This document shows positions 17,244 to 25,278 of a DNA stretch of 35,134 bases, one piece after another. Each line of letters starts with the position of its first letter. The stretch's first letter is position 1. Origin of the DNA: Saprospiraceae bacterium (GTDB lineage: Bacteria > Bacteroidota > Bacteroidia > Chitinophagales > Saprospiraceae); NCBI GenBank assembly GCA_020628855.1, contig JAHDEL010000038.1, positions 1 to 35,134 of the forward strand, in the 5' to 3' direction. The position numbers and the translations under genes are program-made. The notes under the pieces were generated by a model, which saw only the letters and a program-made list of their open reading frames with translations, did no database searches and had not been told where the DNA came from.

Positions 17244-18245
17244 ATGGCAGAGTATCAAAAAATAGAAGCAGAAGGTAAAAAGAAAGGTAGAAGGGTGTCT
17301 ATAGCATTCCATACCGTTATTTTGCTCTTAGCCTTTTTATGGGGATGTCCTTATGAGCCAGAAAAAGCTCAAGCCAGACAATATGCGGTTGCTGTTACCT
17401 TTGAAAAACCTATAGAGTTTAAGCCTGCACCAAGTTCTAATTCTAATAAAGCAAAAGAAAAAGAAGGTGCGATGAAGAAAAAAGCAGATCCAGTTGCGAA
17501 GATTGAAAAGAAAACCGAGGTGGTCGAAATCAAGACACCAAAACCTGAAGTAAAACTTCCTACTCCTAAACCACCAACACCTAGGCCACCTGTTCCTGCT
17601 CCACCTATTCAATCGGAGAGCACTTCAATAGAAGAAACAGATGTTGTCGTTGCTGATGTCGAGGTGGAGGTTGAGGAAGTAGAAGATGTTGACACTCCTG
17701 AGCCAGAGGTTATTGATGTTCCAAAACCTTCAAAAGTTAAGATTACTCCAAGAGTAAACAAAGGTTCTGGAAAAACCAACACTAGTAAATCTGACAACCA
17801 GTCGGATAGTCCAAATAGCGCTGGTGATGGTTCTGGTAGTGGTAAAGGAAGCCAGGGATCAGGTAAAGGTGCAGATGCTAGTGGCAATGATGGTGACAGT
17901 GGTAGAGGTACTGGTGGAACTGGCCTTGGCGAATATGACGACTCTGGAAACGGGATATTTGGTAGAAGAGTAATCTATCGAAACATTCAACCTATACTAA
18001 AAGAAGCTGCCTCAAAATCTGGTAAGATTCATTTCAAAGTCTGCATAAACCCGAGAGGAATGGTGAATTATGCTGAGCTAAATGAATTGGAAACGACGAT
18101 AACTGACAGATCTATTCTAAAAAGTGCAATCGATGCAATCTATGGCTATAAGTTTGAACCCAATCCTGGTGCTCCAGATGAAGAATGCGGTAAGATTGTT
18201 ATTAATGTAGAGAACTTCAATGGTTTGAGAGGCGGAGGGTTTTGA
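17244..18245 (+). CDS. TonB-like energy transducer
   Basis: A 333-residue protein with TonB layout. It has a short basic cytoplasmic N-terminus, one transmembrane helix (about residues 19-35), and a long Pro/Lys/Glu/Val-rich periplasmic spacer (about 55-165, with KTPKPEVKLPTPKPPTPRPP). A Gly/Ser/Asp-rich low-complexity stretch follows (about 170-235), then a C-terminal TonB-like domain (about 240-330) with two cysteines (VCIN and EECG). It would transmit proton-motive force to TonB-dependent receptors such as the one at 3047. ExbB and ExbD are not in the window. It follows tyrS by 111 bases. The Gly/Ser segment is unusual for a classic TonB but common in this protein type. Confidence 0.85.
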   Translation: MAEYQKIEAEGKKKGRRVSIAFHTVILLLAFLWGCPYEPEKAQARQYAVAVTFEKPIEFKPAPSSNSNKAKEKEGAMKKKADPVAKIEKKTEVVEIKTPKPEVKLPTPKPPTPRPPVPAPPIQSESTSIEETDVVVADVEVEVEEVEDVDTPEPEVIDVPKPSKVKITPRVNKGSGKTNTSKSDNQSDSPNSAGDGSGSGKGSQGSGKGADASGNDGDSGRGTGGTGLGEYDDSGNGIFGRRVIYRNIQPILKEAASKSGKIHFKVCINPRGMVNYAELNELETTITDRSILKSAIDAIYGYKFEPNPGAPDEECGKIVINVENFNGLRGGGF

Positions 18246-18372
18246 TTGAGTTATCAGCTCTACTAGTTTAAACTGCACTTTTTTTTATCTACTTCTAGCA
18301 TTACAAGAAGAAATTATCAGAATGCTATAAATATTATAATAAATCATAATATTTTAGCAAAAAATCAAAGAT

Positions 18373-19290
18373 ATGATCAGATGCATTGCCTATGGTCTTA
18401 CTATTTCATTACTATCAATTAGTTGTGTTTCAAAAAAGAAATACGCTTTATTGCAATCTGAAATTACTTCAGCAAATGATGATATGTTGAAATGTAGCGA
18501 GAGTCTTTCGCAATACATGAATCAATTAGAAGCATGTAAAAATGAAAGAGACCTTTTGAAAGGAGAATTAAAAACTAACGTTGCAACCCTTCAACTCAAA
18601 CAAGAGCAAATAGATGATTTAAGACTTCAAGTAAATGATGCTCGTACACAACGTGACAAACAATTAAATCAAGTTGGGGACCTCACAGTCTTGACAAAAG
18701 AGGCGAATGAGAATGTCAAGCAGACGCTTGATCAACTAGAACGGAAAGACAAATACATTAATTTACTTCAAGCAGCAAAAACTCAAGCAGACAGTCTAAA
18801 TCTAGCGCTTGCAATTAATCTCAAAGACGTACTAAAAGAAGGGATTGAGGATAAGGACATTGATATCAAAGTAGATAAAACAGTAGTGTTTGTAAACCTT
18901 TCTGATAAAATGCTCTTCCAATCAGGAAGTTATCGGCTTTCACCTCGTGCAAATGAGGTCCTTGAGAAAATAGCCAGGATCGTGGCCTCTAGGCCAGACT
19001 TGGAAGTCATGGTAGAAGGATATACTGATAATGTGCCCATGAGAAGTTCTTGTATAGAAGACAATTGGGATCTGAGTGTCAAGAGATCAGCCTCAGTTGT
19101 CAGAGCACTTCAATCTAAATATAATATTAACCCTAATAAGCTTATAGCAGCAGGGCGAGGTGAATATAACACACTAGCGAGTAATGATACTGCTGAAGGC
19201 AAAGCAATAAACAGGCGAACAAGAATCATCTTGTTACCTAAGCTTGACCAATTCTATGATTTACTCAATCCCAATAATGTTCCAGATTAA
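18373..19290 (+). CDS. OmpA-family lipoprotein with coiled coil
   Basis: A 305-residue lipoprotein. The signal sequence ends in the lipobox SISC (Cys18). A long coiled coil (about residues 25-150, rich in Gln, Lys, Leu and Asp) leads to an OmpA-type peptidoglycan-binding domain (about 165-290). The domain carries LFQSGSYRLSP, VEGYTDNVPM (the Asp of TDN contacts diaminopimelate), NWDLSVKRSASV and GRGEYNTLASN followed by NRRTRI. It should tether the outer membrane to peptidoglycan. Two cysteines (Cys37 and Cys54) flank the start of the coil and may cross-link. The small protein gene follows 23 bases later and is probably co-transcribed. Confidence 0.9.
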   Translation: MIRCIAYGLTISLLSISCVSKKKYALLQSEITSANDDMLKCSESLSQYMNQLEACKNERDLLKGELKTNVATLQLKQEQIDDLRLQVNDARTQRDKQLNQVGDLTVLTKEANENVKQTLDQLERKDKYINLLQAAKTQADSLNLALAINLKDVLKEGIEDKDIDIKVDKTVVFVNLSDKMLFQSGSYRLSPRANEVLEKIARIVASRPDLEVMVEGYTDNVPMRSSCIEDNWDLSVKRSASVVRALQSKYNINPNKLIAAGRGEYNTLASNDTAEGKAINRRTRIILLPKLDQFYDLLNPNNVPD

Positions 19291-19313
19291 CTCAAAACAA
19301 TATCACTAACAAT

Positions 19314-19655
19314 ATGAACAACGTTGACACCAAACATCTTGAATGGTCTTACAAAGAGTATGTTTGTTTTATTTTGATTTATGCGTCTTATGAAGATCTA
19401 GAATTTACCGAAGATGAAGAGAAATTCATAAGAAAACGCACAGGGGAAGATACGTTTGAAAAGATGCATGAAATATTTATAAGTGCAGGTCAATTCGAAT
19501 GCCTGCAAATGATTCTTGATTTGAAGGACAAATATCTTGCTACAGCTGTACAAAAAGAAGACTTATTGAGTTTGCTAAAAGCACACTTTGGTGTGGATGG
19601 TGAATTTTCTAAATTGGAAAAAGTCTTATTGGGTTTTCTCCGAAATCTACTGTAA
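19314..19655 (+). CDS. Small helical hypothetical protein
   Basis: A 113-residue, acidic, probably all-helical cytoplasmic protein with no signal peptide or membrane segment. It has an Asp/Glu cluster (EDLEFTEDEEKFIRKRTGED, residues 27-46) followed by amphipathic helices. It could have a TerB-like or EF-hand-like fold, but that is only a guess from the helix pattern. Its start lies 23 bases after the OmpA-type gene, so the two probably share a transcript. I do not recognise it. Confidence 0.65.
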   Translation: MNNVDTKHLEWSYKEYVCFILIYASYEDLEFTEDEEKFIRKRTGEDTFEKMHEIFISAGQFECLQMILDLKDKYLATAVQKEDLLSLLKAHFGVDGEFSKLEKVLLGFLRNLL

Positions 19656-19691
19656 TAAAAAAGGCCTGTCTAACACATTAGCTAGACAGGC
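19655..19691 (-). terminator. Terminator of the sigma factor/lipoprotein operon
   Basis: A perfect 9-bp stem (GCCTGTCTA/TAGACAGGC) with a 10-base loop is followed on the minus strand by CTTTTTTATT. It ends the minus-strand unit whose last gene stops at 19728. There is no T-tract on the plus strand, so it does not serve the gene ending at 19655. Confidence 0.85.
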
Positions 19692-19727
19692 GACTCCCAT
19701 TTACGAATAAAAATACTTTTTATAATC

Positions 19728-20669
19728 TTACTCAATCATTTGTAAGATCTCTTTTATTTCTTGTTCTGTATAGTCTTGTAAAGAAACAACAATAGTACCA
19801 GCATCAAAGTCAGATGATACTATTTGACCATAGAGATACTTATTCTCTTCCTTAGCAACGACTACGATTTGAGCACTTCGATCAGTTGCCACTAATCTAG
19901 AGAATTTACAATAAGCATCATTTAATTCATTGTAATTCATTGTAGCCACGCCTAGACCCGAATCGGGCAATAAATATACTAAAGCATTAGAATTTAGTAT
20001 CTGCCTATCTACTTCAATACAAATATTGCTTTTTATTGATGCATTATCAATGACAGCAGTAGAATACCACCCAAACTCAGCAACACTCATCGCATACCCA
20101 TATTCTGTGATAGCATTACCTTCTAAGGTTTGAATAGTATATGGGCCGACTTCCATTGCAGAGTCATCAACGATTATAAAGTTGGCAGGTTGATTCTCGC
20201 CTTTCAAGTAAAGGTCTGTGTTATGGTCGACATCTTCACCTCGAGGTATATAGACCTGAATTGACTCATTCTCTCTAATCTTGATGCTATTCTTATCTGT
20301 ATCATGAAGATCCAAAGCAAAAAGCACATCTGGAGCAAAATCACTTTCTGCTGTGTGAGTTCTAAGGTCATACAGCATTGCTTCGGGTGATGAAGTAATA
20401 TTTATAAATTCAATCAAAACATCAGCATTCCATGGATTTCCCTTAGTATCCATAAATGCATTCTCAGTGATACTTATGATTACTCCATTGTCAAATTGAT
20501 AAACTTGATCTCCTATATTAGGCTTCCATGTGACTTGTTCTGGAACAGGAGCAACTTGATCAAATAGCTCAAGAATTTGCAATCTTCCTTCATGCGGAAT
20601 AAAGGAATCCACATTGTCTGCACAACCAAAGAAAGTAAAAAAGATTAATAAAGTAATGAATCTAAACAT
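19728..20669 (-). CDS. Hypothetical lipoprotein, last gene of the ECF sigma operon
   Basis: A 313-residue predicted lipoprotein. The signal sequence MFRFITLLIFFTFFGC ends at the acylated Cys16. The body looks beta-rich and extracytoplasmic: it has GVIISITENAFMDTKGNPW near residues 62-80, a carboxypeptidase- or Ig-like pattern, and no catalytic motif that I can identify. It lies 56 bases behind the anti-sigma/barrel gene on the same strand and ends just before the operon terminator. Its product may be a target or sensor of that sigma system. I do not recognise a named family. Confidence 0.72.
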   Translation of the reverse strand: MFRFITLLIFFTFFGCADNVDSFIPHEGRLQILELFDQVAPVPEQVTWKPNIGDQVYQFDNGVIISITENAFMDTKGNPWNADVLIEFINITSSPEAMLYDLRTHTAESDFAPDVLFALDLHDTDKNSIKIRENESIQVYIPRGEDVDHNTDLYLKGENQPANFIIVDDSAMEVGPYTIQTLEGNAITEYGYAMSVAEFGWYSTAVIDNASIKSNICIEVDRQILNSNALVYLLPDSGLGVATMNYNELNDAYCKFSRLVATDRSAQIVVVAKEENKYLYGQIVSSDFDAGTIVVSLQDYTEQEIKEILQMIE

Positions 20670-20725
20670 GTATAACAGCTTAACATCTTAAAGACCTAGA
20701 GATGTTAAGAACTGCTGCCTAAACC

Positions 20726-22159
20726 TTAGAGGAAATACTTAATTCCAATATTAATTGTGGGATTAATATAACGCTGAGACAGTGCATAGTTTTCTTTTGT
20801 AAGGGATCTTGGTGTATATCTGAAACTATGACTTACATAAGCGTATACATCAGGCGAAAACTTATAATTCAATTGTCCTCCAAATACAAACTGGGTTGTG
20901 AGTTTGGTTCTATATGGCTGTATTTGATCAGATTGCTCACCTATAGATCGTGCAATCATCAAATGATCAAGCATTTTGCCTTTACTTTGCAGATGGATAT
21001 TAAATATCGCTCCAGCCTTAATACCTAAAGAGAAGTTCTTAGACAGATCAAAGTTATAACCCGCCAAAACAGGTATGCTAAAGCTCTCATGAATATTATT
21101 ATGCACAATTACTCGACTACCTTCTATAAGTTCTGTGAAGGTATCCATTGTTATTGTTGTATCAATTTGTGTAATGGTTGTATCAATTTTAATAACAGTT
21201 TGATACTTAATTGATTCCGGATCTGTATAAGAAAATTTTTCTCTCCAATTTGCGTATTGCACACCTGCCTCTACTAAATAACCATCTTTAAAACCCACAC
21301 CTAAACCAACTCCAATTTCTGGTGATAGTAATGCACGCTCTGTATTTGATCTCGCTTGTTCGTATTCTTGAGTGTTACCTTTACTTTTGAACTGCGAAAA
21401 TGGCAGTAACACTCCAAGTTCGCTCCAAGTATACAACCGGTATGCAGCATCTCCAAAAGTGGGACATCCAGCACCGTGATTCTGACTTAGTCTACTTTCT
21501 ATATCCTTTAATACAGAGTATGAAGAGTTCGCTTTGTTAAAGGTCGTTTGGATTCTATGTGGTAATGATTTTGTCGCAGACAATACTGGCCTTACACTAT
21601 GATTATTTTGTCCAAATTGGAGTTTTGGAATGTATTGATCCATAGAAATTATCTTCCTTTCACTATCCAAGACTGTTATGCTGGACGGAGGTGCATCATT
21701 CAGCTGTGTTTCATTGAGTTTTATTGAGCTGCTTACCACTTCTGTGACACTCAATGCTCGATTGTCTGTTCCCACTGCGTTACTTCTTTCATCGTTTAAG
21801 TCAACTTTTGACTCAAACACGAGTGTATTGGAATAAGAGGAATGATTGAGAATAGTTGATTTCTGCGGAAGGAATTCTAATTCATTGGCTGTATTCTTAG
21901 ATGCATCTTCTTGAATGCCTGATGAGCTAAGATCAGATAGAACGAAGTCTTCTAGAATGGGTGAATTGTCAAAGTAATGGTCGCTCTGCATTATAAGATA
22001 CCCTCCAGATGCTCCAACTAAGAAAAACATCAAAGAAAACATATAAAATCTTAAGCGCTGTTTGTCCTCAGAACTACTCAAACTCTTATTGACTTCTTCC
22101 CATACTTTATCAGAATATGGTGACTCGTAGTCATACAGATCCTCAAAATTCTCCCTCAT
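20726..22159 (-). CDS. Inner-membrane-anchored protein with C-terminal outer-membrane-type barrel, putative anti-sigma factor
   Basis: A 477-residue protein of mixed architecture. It has a cytoplasmic N-terminus (about residues 1-38, with VWEEVNKSL), one transmembrane helix (about 39-58) and a long polar, Ser/Asn-rich linker (about 60-225). The C-terminal region (about 230-477) has repeated amphipathic strands ending in an aromatic (GVGLGVGFKDGYLVEAGVQY, FVFGGQLNYKF, INIGIKYFL), as in Omp_b-brl/PorT-like barrels. Its ATG overlaps the sigma factor stop (ATGA), the arrangement typical of sigma/anti-sigma pairs. The N-terminal segment would then be the sigma-binding part and the barrel the outer-membrane part of a signal path. 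I recall similar layouts annotated only as outer membrane beta-barrel proteins in Bacteroidota. The anti-sigma role is inferred. Confidence 0.75.
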   Translation of the reverse strand: MRENFEDLYDYESPYSDKVWEEVNKSLSSSEDKQRLRFYMFSLMFFLVGASGGYLIMQSDHYFDNSPILEDFVLSDLSSSGIQEDASKNTANELEFLPQKSTILNHSSYSNTLVFESKVDLNDERSNAVGTDNRALSVTEVVSSSIKLNETQLNDAPPSSITVLDSERKIISMDQYIPKLQFGQNNHSVRPVLSATKSLPHRIQTTFNKANSSYSVLKDIESRLSQNHGAGCPTFGDAAYRLYTWSELGVLLPFSQFKSKGNTQEYEQARSNTERALLSPEIGVGLGVGFKDGYLVEAGVQYANWREKFSYTDPESIKYQTVIKIDTTITQIDTTITMDTFTELIEGSRVIVHNNIHESFSIPVLAGYNFDLSKNFSLGIKAGAIFNIHLQSKGKMLDHLMIARSIGEQSDQIQPYRTKLTTQFVFGGQLNYKFSPDVYAYVSHSFRYTPRSLTKENYALSQRYINPTINIGIKYFL

Positions 22160-22716
22160 ATTGCAGTTCTTTGATAATGAGGAATAAATTGGCGAAGCAT
22201 TTTCTTTGCTTTTGTGAGTTGTGATCTTGAAGTACTCTCGCTAATCTTTAGCAAGTCAGCTACCTCTTTATGAGAATATCCTTCTATTTCATATAAATTA
22301 AACACAGCCCTATAACCATCAGGTAGTTTATTTATAATCAACATAAGATCTTCAGCTTGTAAGAGATCCAATTTGTTTGGAGAGAACTGACGAACCGAAA
22401 CACCTTCAATTGACTCAGTTTTCTTTCTGTTACTTTTTTTCTGGAGATATTTTATTGAAGTATTGACCGTAATTCTTCGTACCCAACCTTCCAATGAACC
22501 GTCTGAATTAAATTTCGAGAGGTTTGAAAAGATTCTGATAAAAGACTCCTGGAGCATATCTTCAGCTTCTTCTGTAGTGCGTCCATATCTCCGACAGATA
22601 GTCATCAATTTACCTGCATATAGGTCAAAAAACATCTTATGAGCCTTCCTGTCTGCGCGAAGGCACATCTTGATCAGCTCGTTTTCTGTTATGCTATTTT
22701 TATAAAATGGCGACAT
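22156..22716 (-). CDS. ECF RNA polymerase sigma factor
   Basis: A 186-residue ECF sigma factor. Region 2 (about residues 20-90) includes AEDMLQESFIRIFSNL and the following Trp of EGWVRRITVNTSIKYL. Region 4 (about 125-180) carries LPDGYRAVFNLYEIEGYSHKEVADLLKISESTSRSQL, with the DNA-binding helix at its end. The ATG at 22716 follows the LEA-like gene stop by 39 bases, and the stop overlaps the start of the membrane-barrel gene by 4 bases. The pairing differs from the FecI/FecR cassette at 1570: no receptor is attached, so it probably answers an envelope signal and not nutrient uptake. Confidence 0.94.
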   Translation of the reverse strand: MSPFYKNSITENELIKMCLRADRKAHKMFFDLYAGKLMTICRRYGRTTEEAEDMLQESFIRIFSNLSKFNSDGSLEGWVRRITVNTSIKYLQKKSNRKKTESIEGVSVRQFSPNKLDLLQAEDLMLIINKLPDGYRAVFNLYEIEGYSHKEVADLLKISESTSRSQLTKAKKMLRQFIPHYQRTAI

Positions 22717-22755
22717 ATGAGATGTACGTACTCTATTAAATATACGAAAAAATCA

Positions 22756-23556
22756 CTATTCGCTGCCTGGGTCTTCTATAACTGCATCGTCAATGATCTC
22801 ATCACCGTCATTATCTGCATCTTCAAAACCAGCAGCTTTTATTGGATCTTTATCTTCAGGAGTATAGTTTTCATCTTTCGATAAAGTTACTTTTCCTTCG
22901 TTTACAGCATCATAATCACCATCAGCAAATTGTTCAGCTTTACTGAAAAAATCATCCTTACCTTCTAGGAAACTACCAGATGCATCAAAGTCTTCTTTAG
23001 GAAAACCAGCTTCATATTTTTCTTTTTGCTCAGCTTCCCAAGCCTCTGCCTTCTCGACAGTCTCGTCTAGTTTTACTTTCATTTGCTCTGATACCTCTCC
23101 TGCTTTCTCTACTAATTTATCTTTCGCATTGATGACCTTCTCTCCCATTTGCTCGCTAAGTTCGCCGCCTCGATTCAGTATTTTTTCACCTACTCTCTCT
23201 GAAACCTCCCCAAATTTATCCAACATGTCACCACCTACTTCTGTAGCCTTATCGCCAAGGTTTTTAGCCTTGTCACTCAAGTTCTTAACTGTTTCATTTG
23301 TTGTTACTTTCTCAGAAAGATCTCCTAGAATTCCTTCACTAGAGTCCATAAGATCTTTACTCTTATCAACTACGGTATCCTTGAGATTCTTTGCTTTATC
23401 TAGTACAGTTGACCCAACATTTTCTGCAATATCTTTTCCTTTTTCTAGAATATCTTCCCCATGCTCTTTGACATATTCTGTAGTTTTTTCTCCTGCAGAC
23501 TTTGCTATTGAAGAAGATGCAAAAAATATTTTTTTCAAGTCGTTAAGTATTCCCAT
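22756..23556 (-). CDS. LEA-like/apolipoprotein-like repeat protein
   Basis: A 266-residue, highly charged protein without a signal peptide after the start chosen here. The middle (about residues 15-170) is built of imperfect 11-residue amphipathic repeats rich in Lys, Glu, Asp, Ala and Gly (DKAKNLKDTVVDKSKDL, LSDKAKNLGDKATEVGGDML, VGEKILNRGGELSEQMGEKV). This is the pattern of group 3 late-embryogenesis-abundant and apolipoprotein-like helices. The C-terminal third is very acidic (DADNDGDEIIDD). The frame is open to 23625, but the first 23 residues there are unlike the rest and the -7 box lies between, so the ATG at 23556 is preferred. Such proteins protect membranes or proteins during desiccation or stress. 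It heads the sigma factor operon. Confidence 0.78.
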   Translation of the reverse strand: MGILNDLKKIFFASSSIAKSAGEKTTEYVKEHGEDILEKGKDIAENVGSTVLDKAKNLKDTVVDKSKDLMDSSEGILGDLSEKVTTNETVKNLSDKAKNLGDKATEVGGDMLDKFGEVSERVGEKILNRGGELSEQMGEKVINAKDKLVEKAGEVSEQMKVKLDETVEKAEAWEAEQKEKYEAGFPKEDFDASGSFLEGKDDFFSKAEQFADGDYDAVNEGKVTLSKDENYTPEDKDPIKAAGFEDADNDGDEIIDDAVIEDPGSE

Positions 23557-23571
23557 TATATTATTTTTTAT

Positions 23572-23579
23572 CAAATATA
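23572..23579 (-). promoter_or_regulatory. -7 box of the LEA-like/sigma factor operon
   Basis: The minus strand reads TATATTTG, a full match to TAnnTTTG, 15 bases before the ATG at 23556. The predicted leader is about 10 bases. No TTTG is found at -33, which may mean that an alternative sigma factor or an activator is needed. Confidence 0.45.
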
Positions 23580-23635
23580 CTATTAATTGGTAATGAAGAT
23601 GTAGGAAGAACATACCACAACTCACAGCTTACCGT

Positions 23636-23666
23636 TTTGATTACCTTTATCAAAACTGTATTTTTA
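23636..23666 (+). promoter_or_regulatory. Promoter of the coiled-coil/WbqC/dynamin unit
   Basis: TTTG at 23636-23639, 19 bases, then TATTTTTA at 23659-23666 (one mismatch to the -7 box). The predicted leader is about 26 bases and contains an A/G-rich stretch (AAGAAGAAAAA) before the ATG. It is one of the best promoter matches in the window. Confidence 0.6.
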
Positions 23667-23697
23667 ATGCTGTAGTATTGTTAAGAAGAAAAATCTC

Positions 23698-24642
23698 ATG
23701 TTAGAACCTATTTTACAACAACTCAGAACTCGACTGTCAGAGTACACCTCATTAAACAAGGCTAAAAGACATTATGATGCTCTCCAAAATCAACTAAAAA
23801 GAAAGCAAGAAGAAAGAAAAGAGCTTTTGAAGAAATTGCAGAAGGAAGAGCGTGATGTAGAACAATTGGAAGGCAAGAGTATCAAGAAATTATTTCATAA
23901 TGTTCTAGGAAACAAAGAGCAACAACTTGATAAGGAAAGGCAGGAGTACCTTGATGCGAGTTTGCTCTATAATACCTGCATTGAAAGTATTGAACTACTC
24001 GAGTTTGAGATTCAGGTACTTAGCGATAAAGTAACTAGAATACCCGGTATTGAAAAAGATATCAAAGGATTAAAGGAAGCAAGGACGCAAGAAATATTGC
24101 ATGGTAATCAAGACAGTGTTCAGCAAGCTTTGCAAAAAGTTTTAGTTGATTTGGATAACTGTATTCATGATAGACAAGAACATCTAGAAGCTCTTAGTGC
24201 TGGTAAAAAAGCACTTTCTGAACTCAATATCGTTGCAAATCATTTGAAGAAAGCAAAAGATTGGGGGCAGTGGGACATGATGGACAAGAGACGAAATTCA
24301 TCTTACATGAAGTATTCTGCAATTGACAGAGCTAGGAGCCATATTCCAAGGGCTCAAATGAATCTCAATGTGTTCAAGCGAGAACTCTTGGATGTTGGAA
24401 TGAGTGAAAGCACTTTGGTTGTTTCTATTGAAGATTTTGGAGGATTTACGAATGTCTTCTTTGACAATATAATTACTGATTGGATAATGCAGCAAAAACT
24501 CACTAAGTCAATAAACTCTATCTCGAGATCAATGCAAATCATACATGAAGCTTTAGTTTATCTGGATAATAAGCTAGAAGAATTTGATCAAAAGTATCAA
24601 GCTCTTATTATGACAAAGGATGAAATAATCCTGAGAGACTAA
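23698..24642 (+). CDS. Long coiled-coil hypothetical protein
   Basis: A 314-residue cytoplasmic protein dominated by coiled coil. Residues about 15-85 are Lys/Glu/Gln-rich with heptad spacing (QNQLKRKQEERKELLKKLQKEERDVEQLEGKS), and further helical stretches lie at about 95-185 and 270-310. A middle segment (about 185-262) carries conserved-looking positions (DWGQWDMMDKRR, IPRAQMNLNVFKRELLDVG). There is no signal peptide or membrane helix. The gene is the first of three on the plus strand: its stop directly abuts the WbqC start, and the dynamin-like gene follows. It may be a scaffold or partner for the GTPase. That is inference, and I recognise no family. Confidence 0.75.
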   Translation: MLEPILQQLRTRLSEYTSLNKAKRHYDALQNQLKRKQEERKELLKKLQKEERDVEQLEGKSIKKLFHNVLGNKEQQLDKERQEYLDASLLYNTCIESIELLEFEIQVLSDKVTRIPGIEKDIKGLKEARTQEILHGNQDSVQQALQKVLVDLDNCIHDRQEHLEALSAGKKALSELNIVANHLKKAKDWGQWDMMDKRRNSSYMKYSAIDRARSHIPRAQMNLNVFKRELLDVGMSESTLVVSIEDFGGFTNVFFDNIITDWIMQQKLTKSINSISRSMQIIHEALVYLDNKLEEFDQKYQALIMTKDEIILRD

Positions 24643-25224
24643 ATGAATACAGTATTACCGATTGCATACTGGCCACCACTCACCTATTTCTTATTGTTGA
24701 ATGCTGGTTGGAAAATAGATTCAAAAGAGCATTACCAAAAAAGGACTCTGAGAAATCGCTGCTATCTTTTTGATTCCAAGGTAGCCCAAAGACTCACTAT
24801 TCCTTTGGTAAAAGGAAAGCATAATCAAATGCCTATAGATGCTGTTCGCATTTCGTATGATACCAATTGGGTACATGATCATTGTAAAAGTATTATAAAT
24901 CAATATAGAACCTCGCCCTATTTTATCTACTACTACGAAGAGATCGAATCGTGTATACTCAATAACTGTGAAACTCTTTGGGATTTCAATATTTCAATAT
25001 TGAATTGGGTGATGCAAAAATTCTTTAGTGGAACAAAAATTGGGATTCAAGAAGAATATGAAGGTAGTTCATTTGATGCCTTAGAACAGCGCTTTTATTC
25101 GCCAGTGCTTCAGCATCTACCATATCAATCGAATGCTGATGTATGGAAAGTTAGCATATTAGATACAATAATGCATCTTGGACCTGAGATTGGTTACTTC
25201 GATGATAACAAGCTTAGGATTTAA
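24643..25224 (+). CDS. WbqC-family protein
   Basis: A 193-residue member of the WbqC-like family, found in or near polysaccharide biosynthesis loci and implicated in glycan/O-antigen modification; the biochemical role is not firmly known. Family marks are the N-terminal substrate-pocket segment (AYWPPLTYFLLL), HYQKRTLRNRCYLF at about residues 30-43, TIPLVKG, and SYDTNWVHDHCKSIINQYRTSPYFIYYYEEIE. The ATG begins at the first base after the upstream stop. Its position between a coiled-coil gene and a dynamin-like gene, away from any glycosyltransferase cluster, is unusual. Confidence 0.85.
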   Translation: MNTVLPIAYWPPLTYFLLLNAGWKIDSKEHYQKRTLRNRCYLFDSKVAQRLTIPLVKGKHNQMPIDAVRISYDTNWVHDHCKSIINQYRTSPYFIYYYEEIESCILNNCETLWDFNISILNWVMQKFFSGTKIGIQEEYEGSSFDALEQRFYSPVLQHLPYQSNADVWKVSILDTIMHLGPEIGYFDDNKLRI

Positions 25225-25231
25225 TTTGGTG

Positions 25232-25239
25232 TACTTTTG
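25232..25239 (+). promoter_or_regulatory. -7 box, possible internal promoter of the dynamin-like gene
   Basis: TACTTTTG matches TAnnTTTG and lies just after the WbqC stop. It overlaps the TTG that would be the earliest start of the next gene, which argues for the ATG at 25279 as the true start. No -33 element is seen. Confidence 0.4.
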
Positions 25240-25278
25240 GCATATTCTGTCGTCTCAACTCTAGATAATTGTATAATA

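Noticed and set aside
17337-17887. Minus-strand frames with Arg/Trp/Phe-rich and Ser/Thr/Leu-rich products opposite the TonB-like gene
   Set aside because: They are the antisense reading of the Pro/Lys-rich and Gly/Ser-rich linkers and have compositional bias only.
23129-23593. 154-residue plus-strand frame opposite the LEA-like gene
   Set aside because: It is the antisense of the Lys/Glu/Asp repeats, which gives a Ser/Phe/Leu-rich product by mirror composition. The minus-strand repeat protein is the coherent reading.
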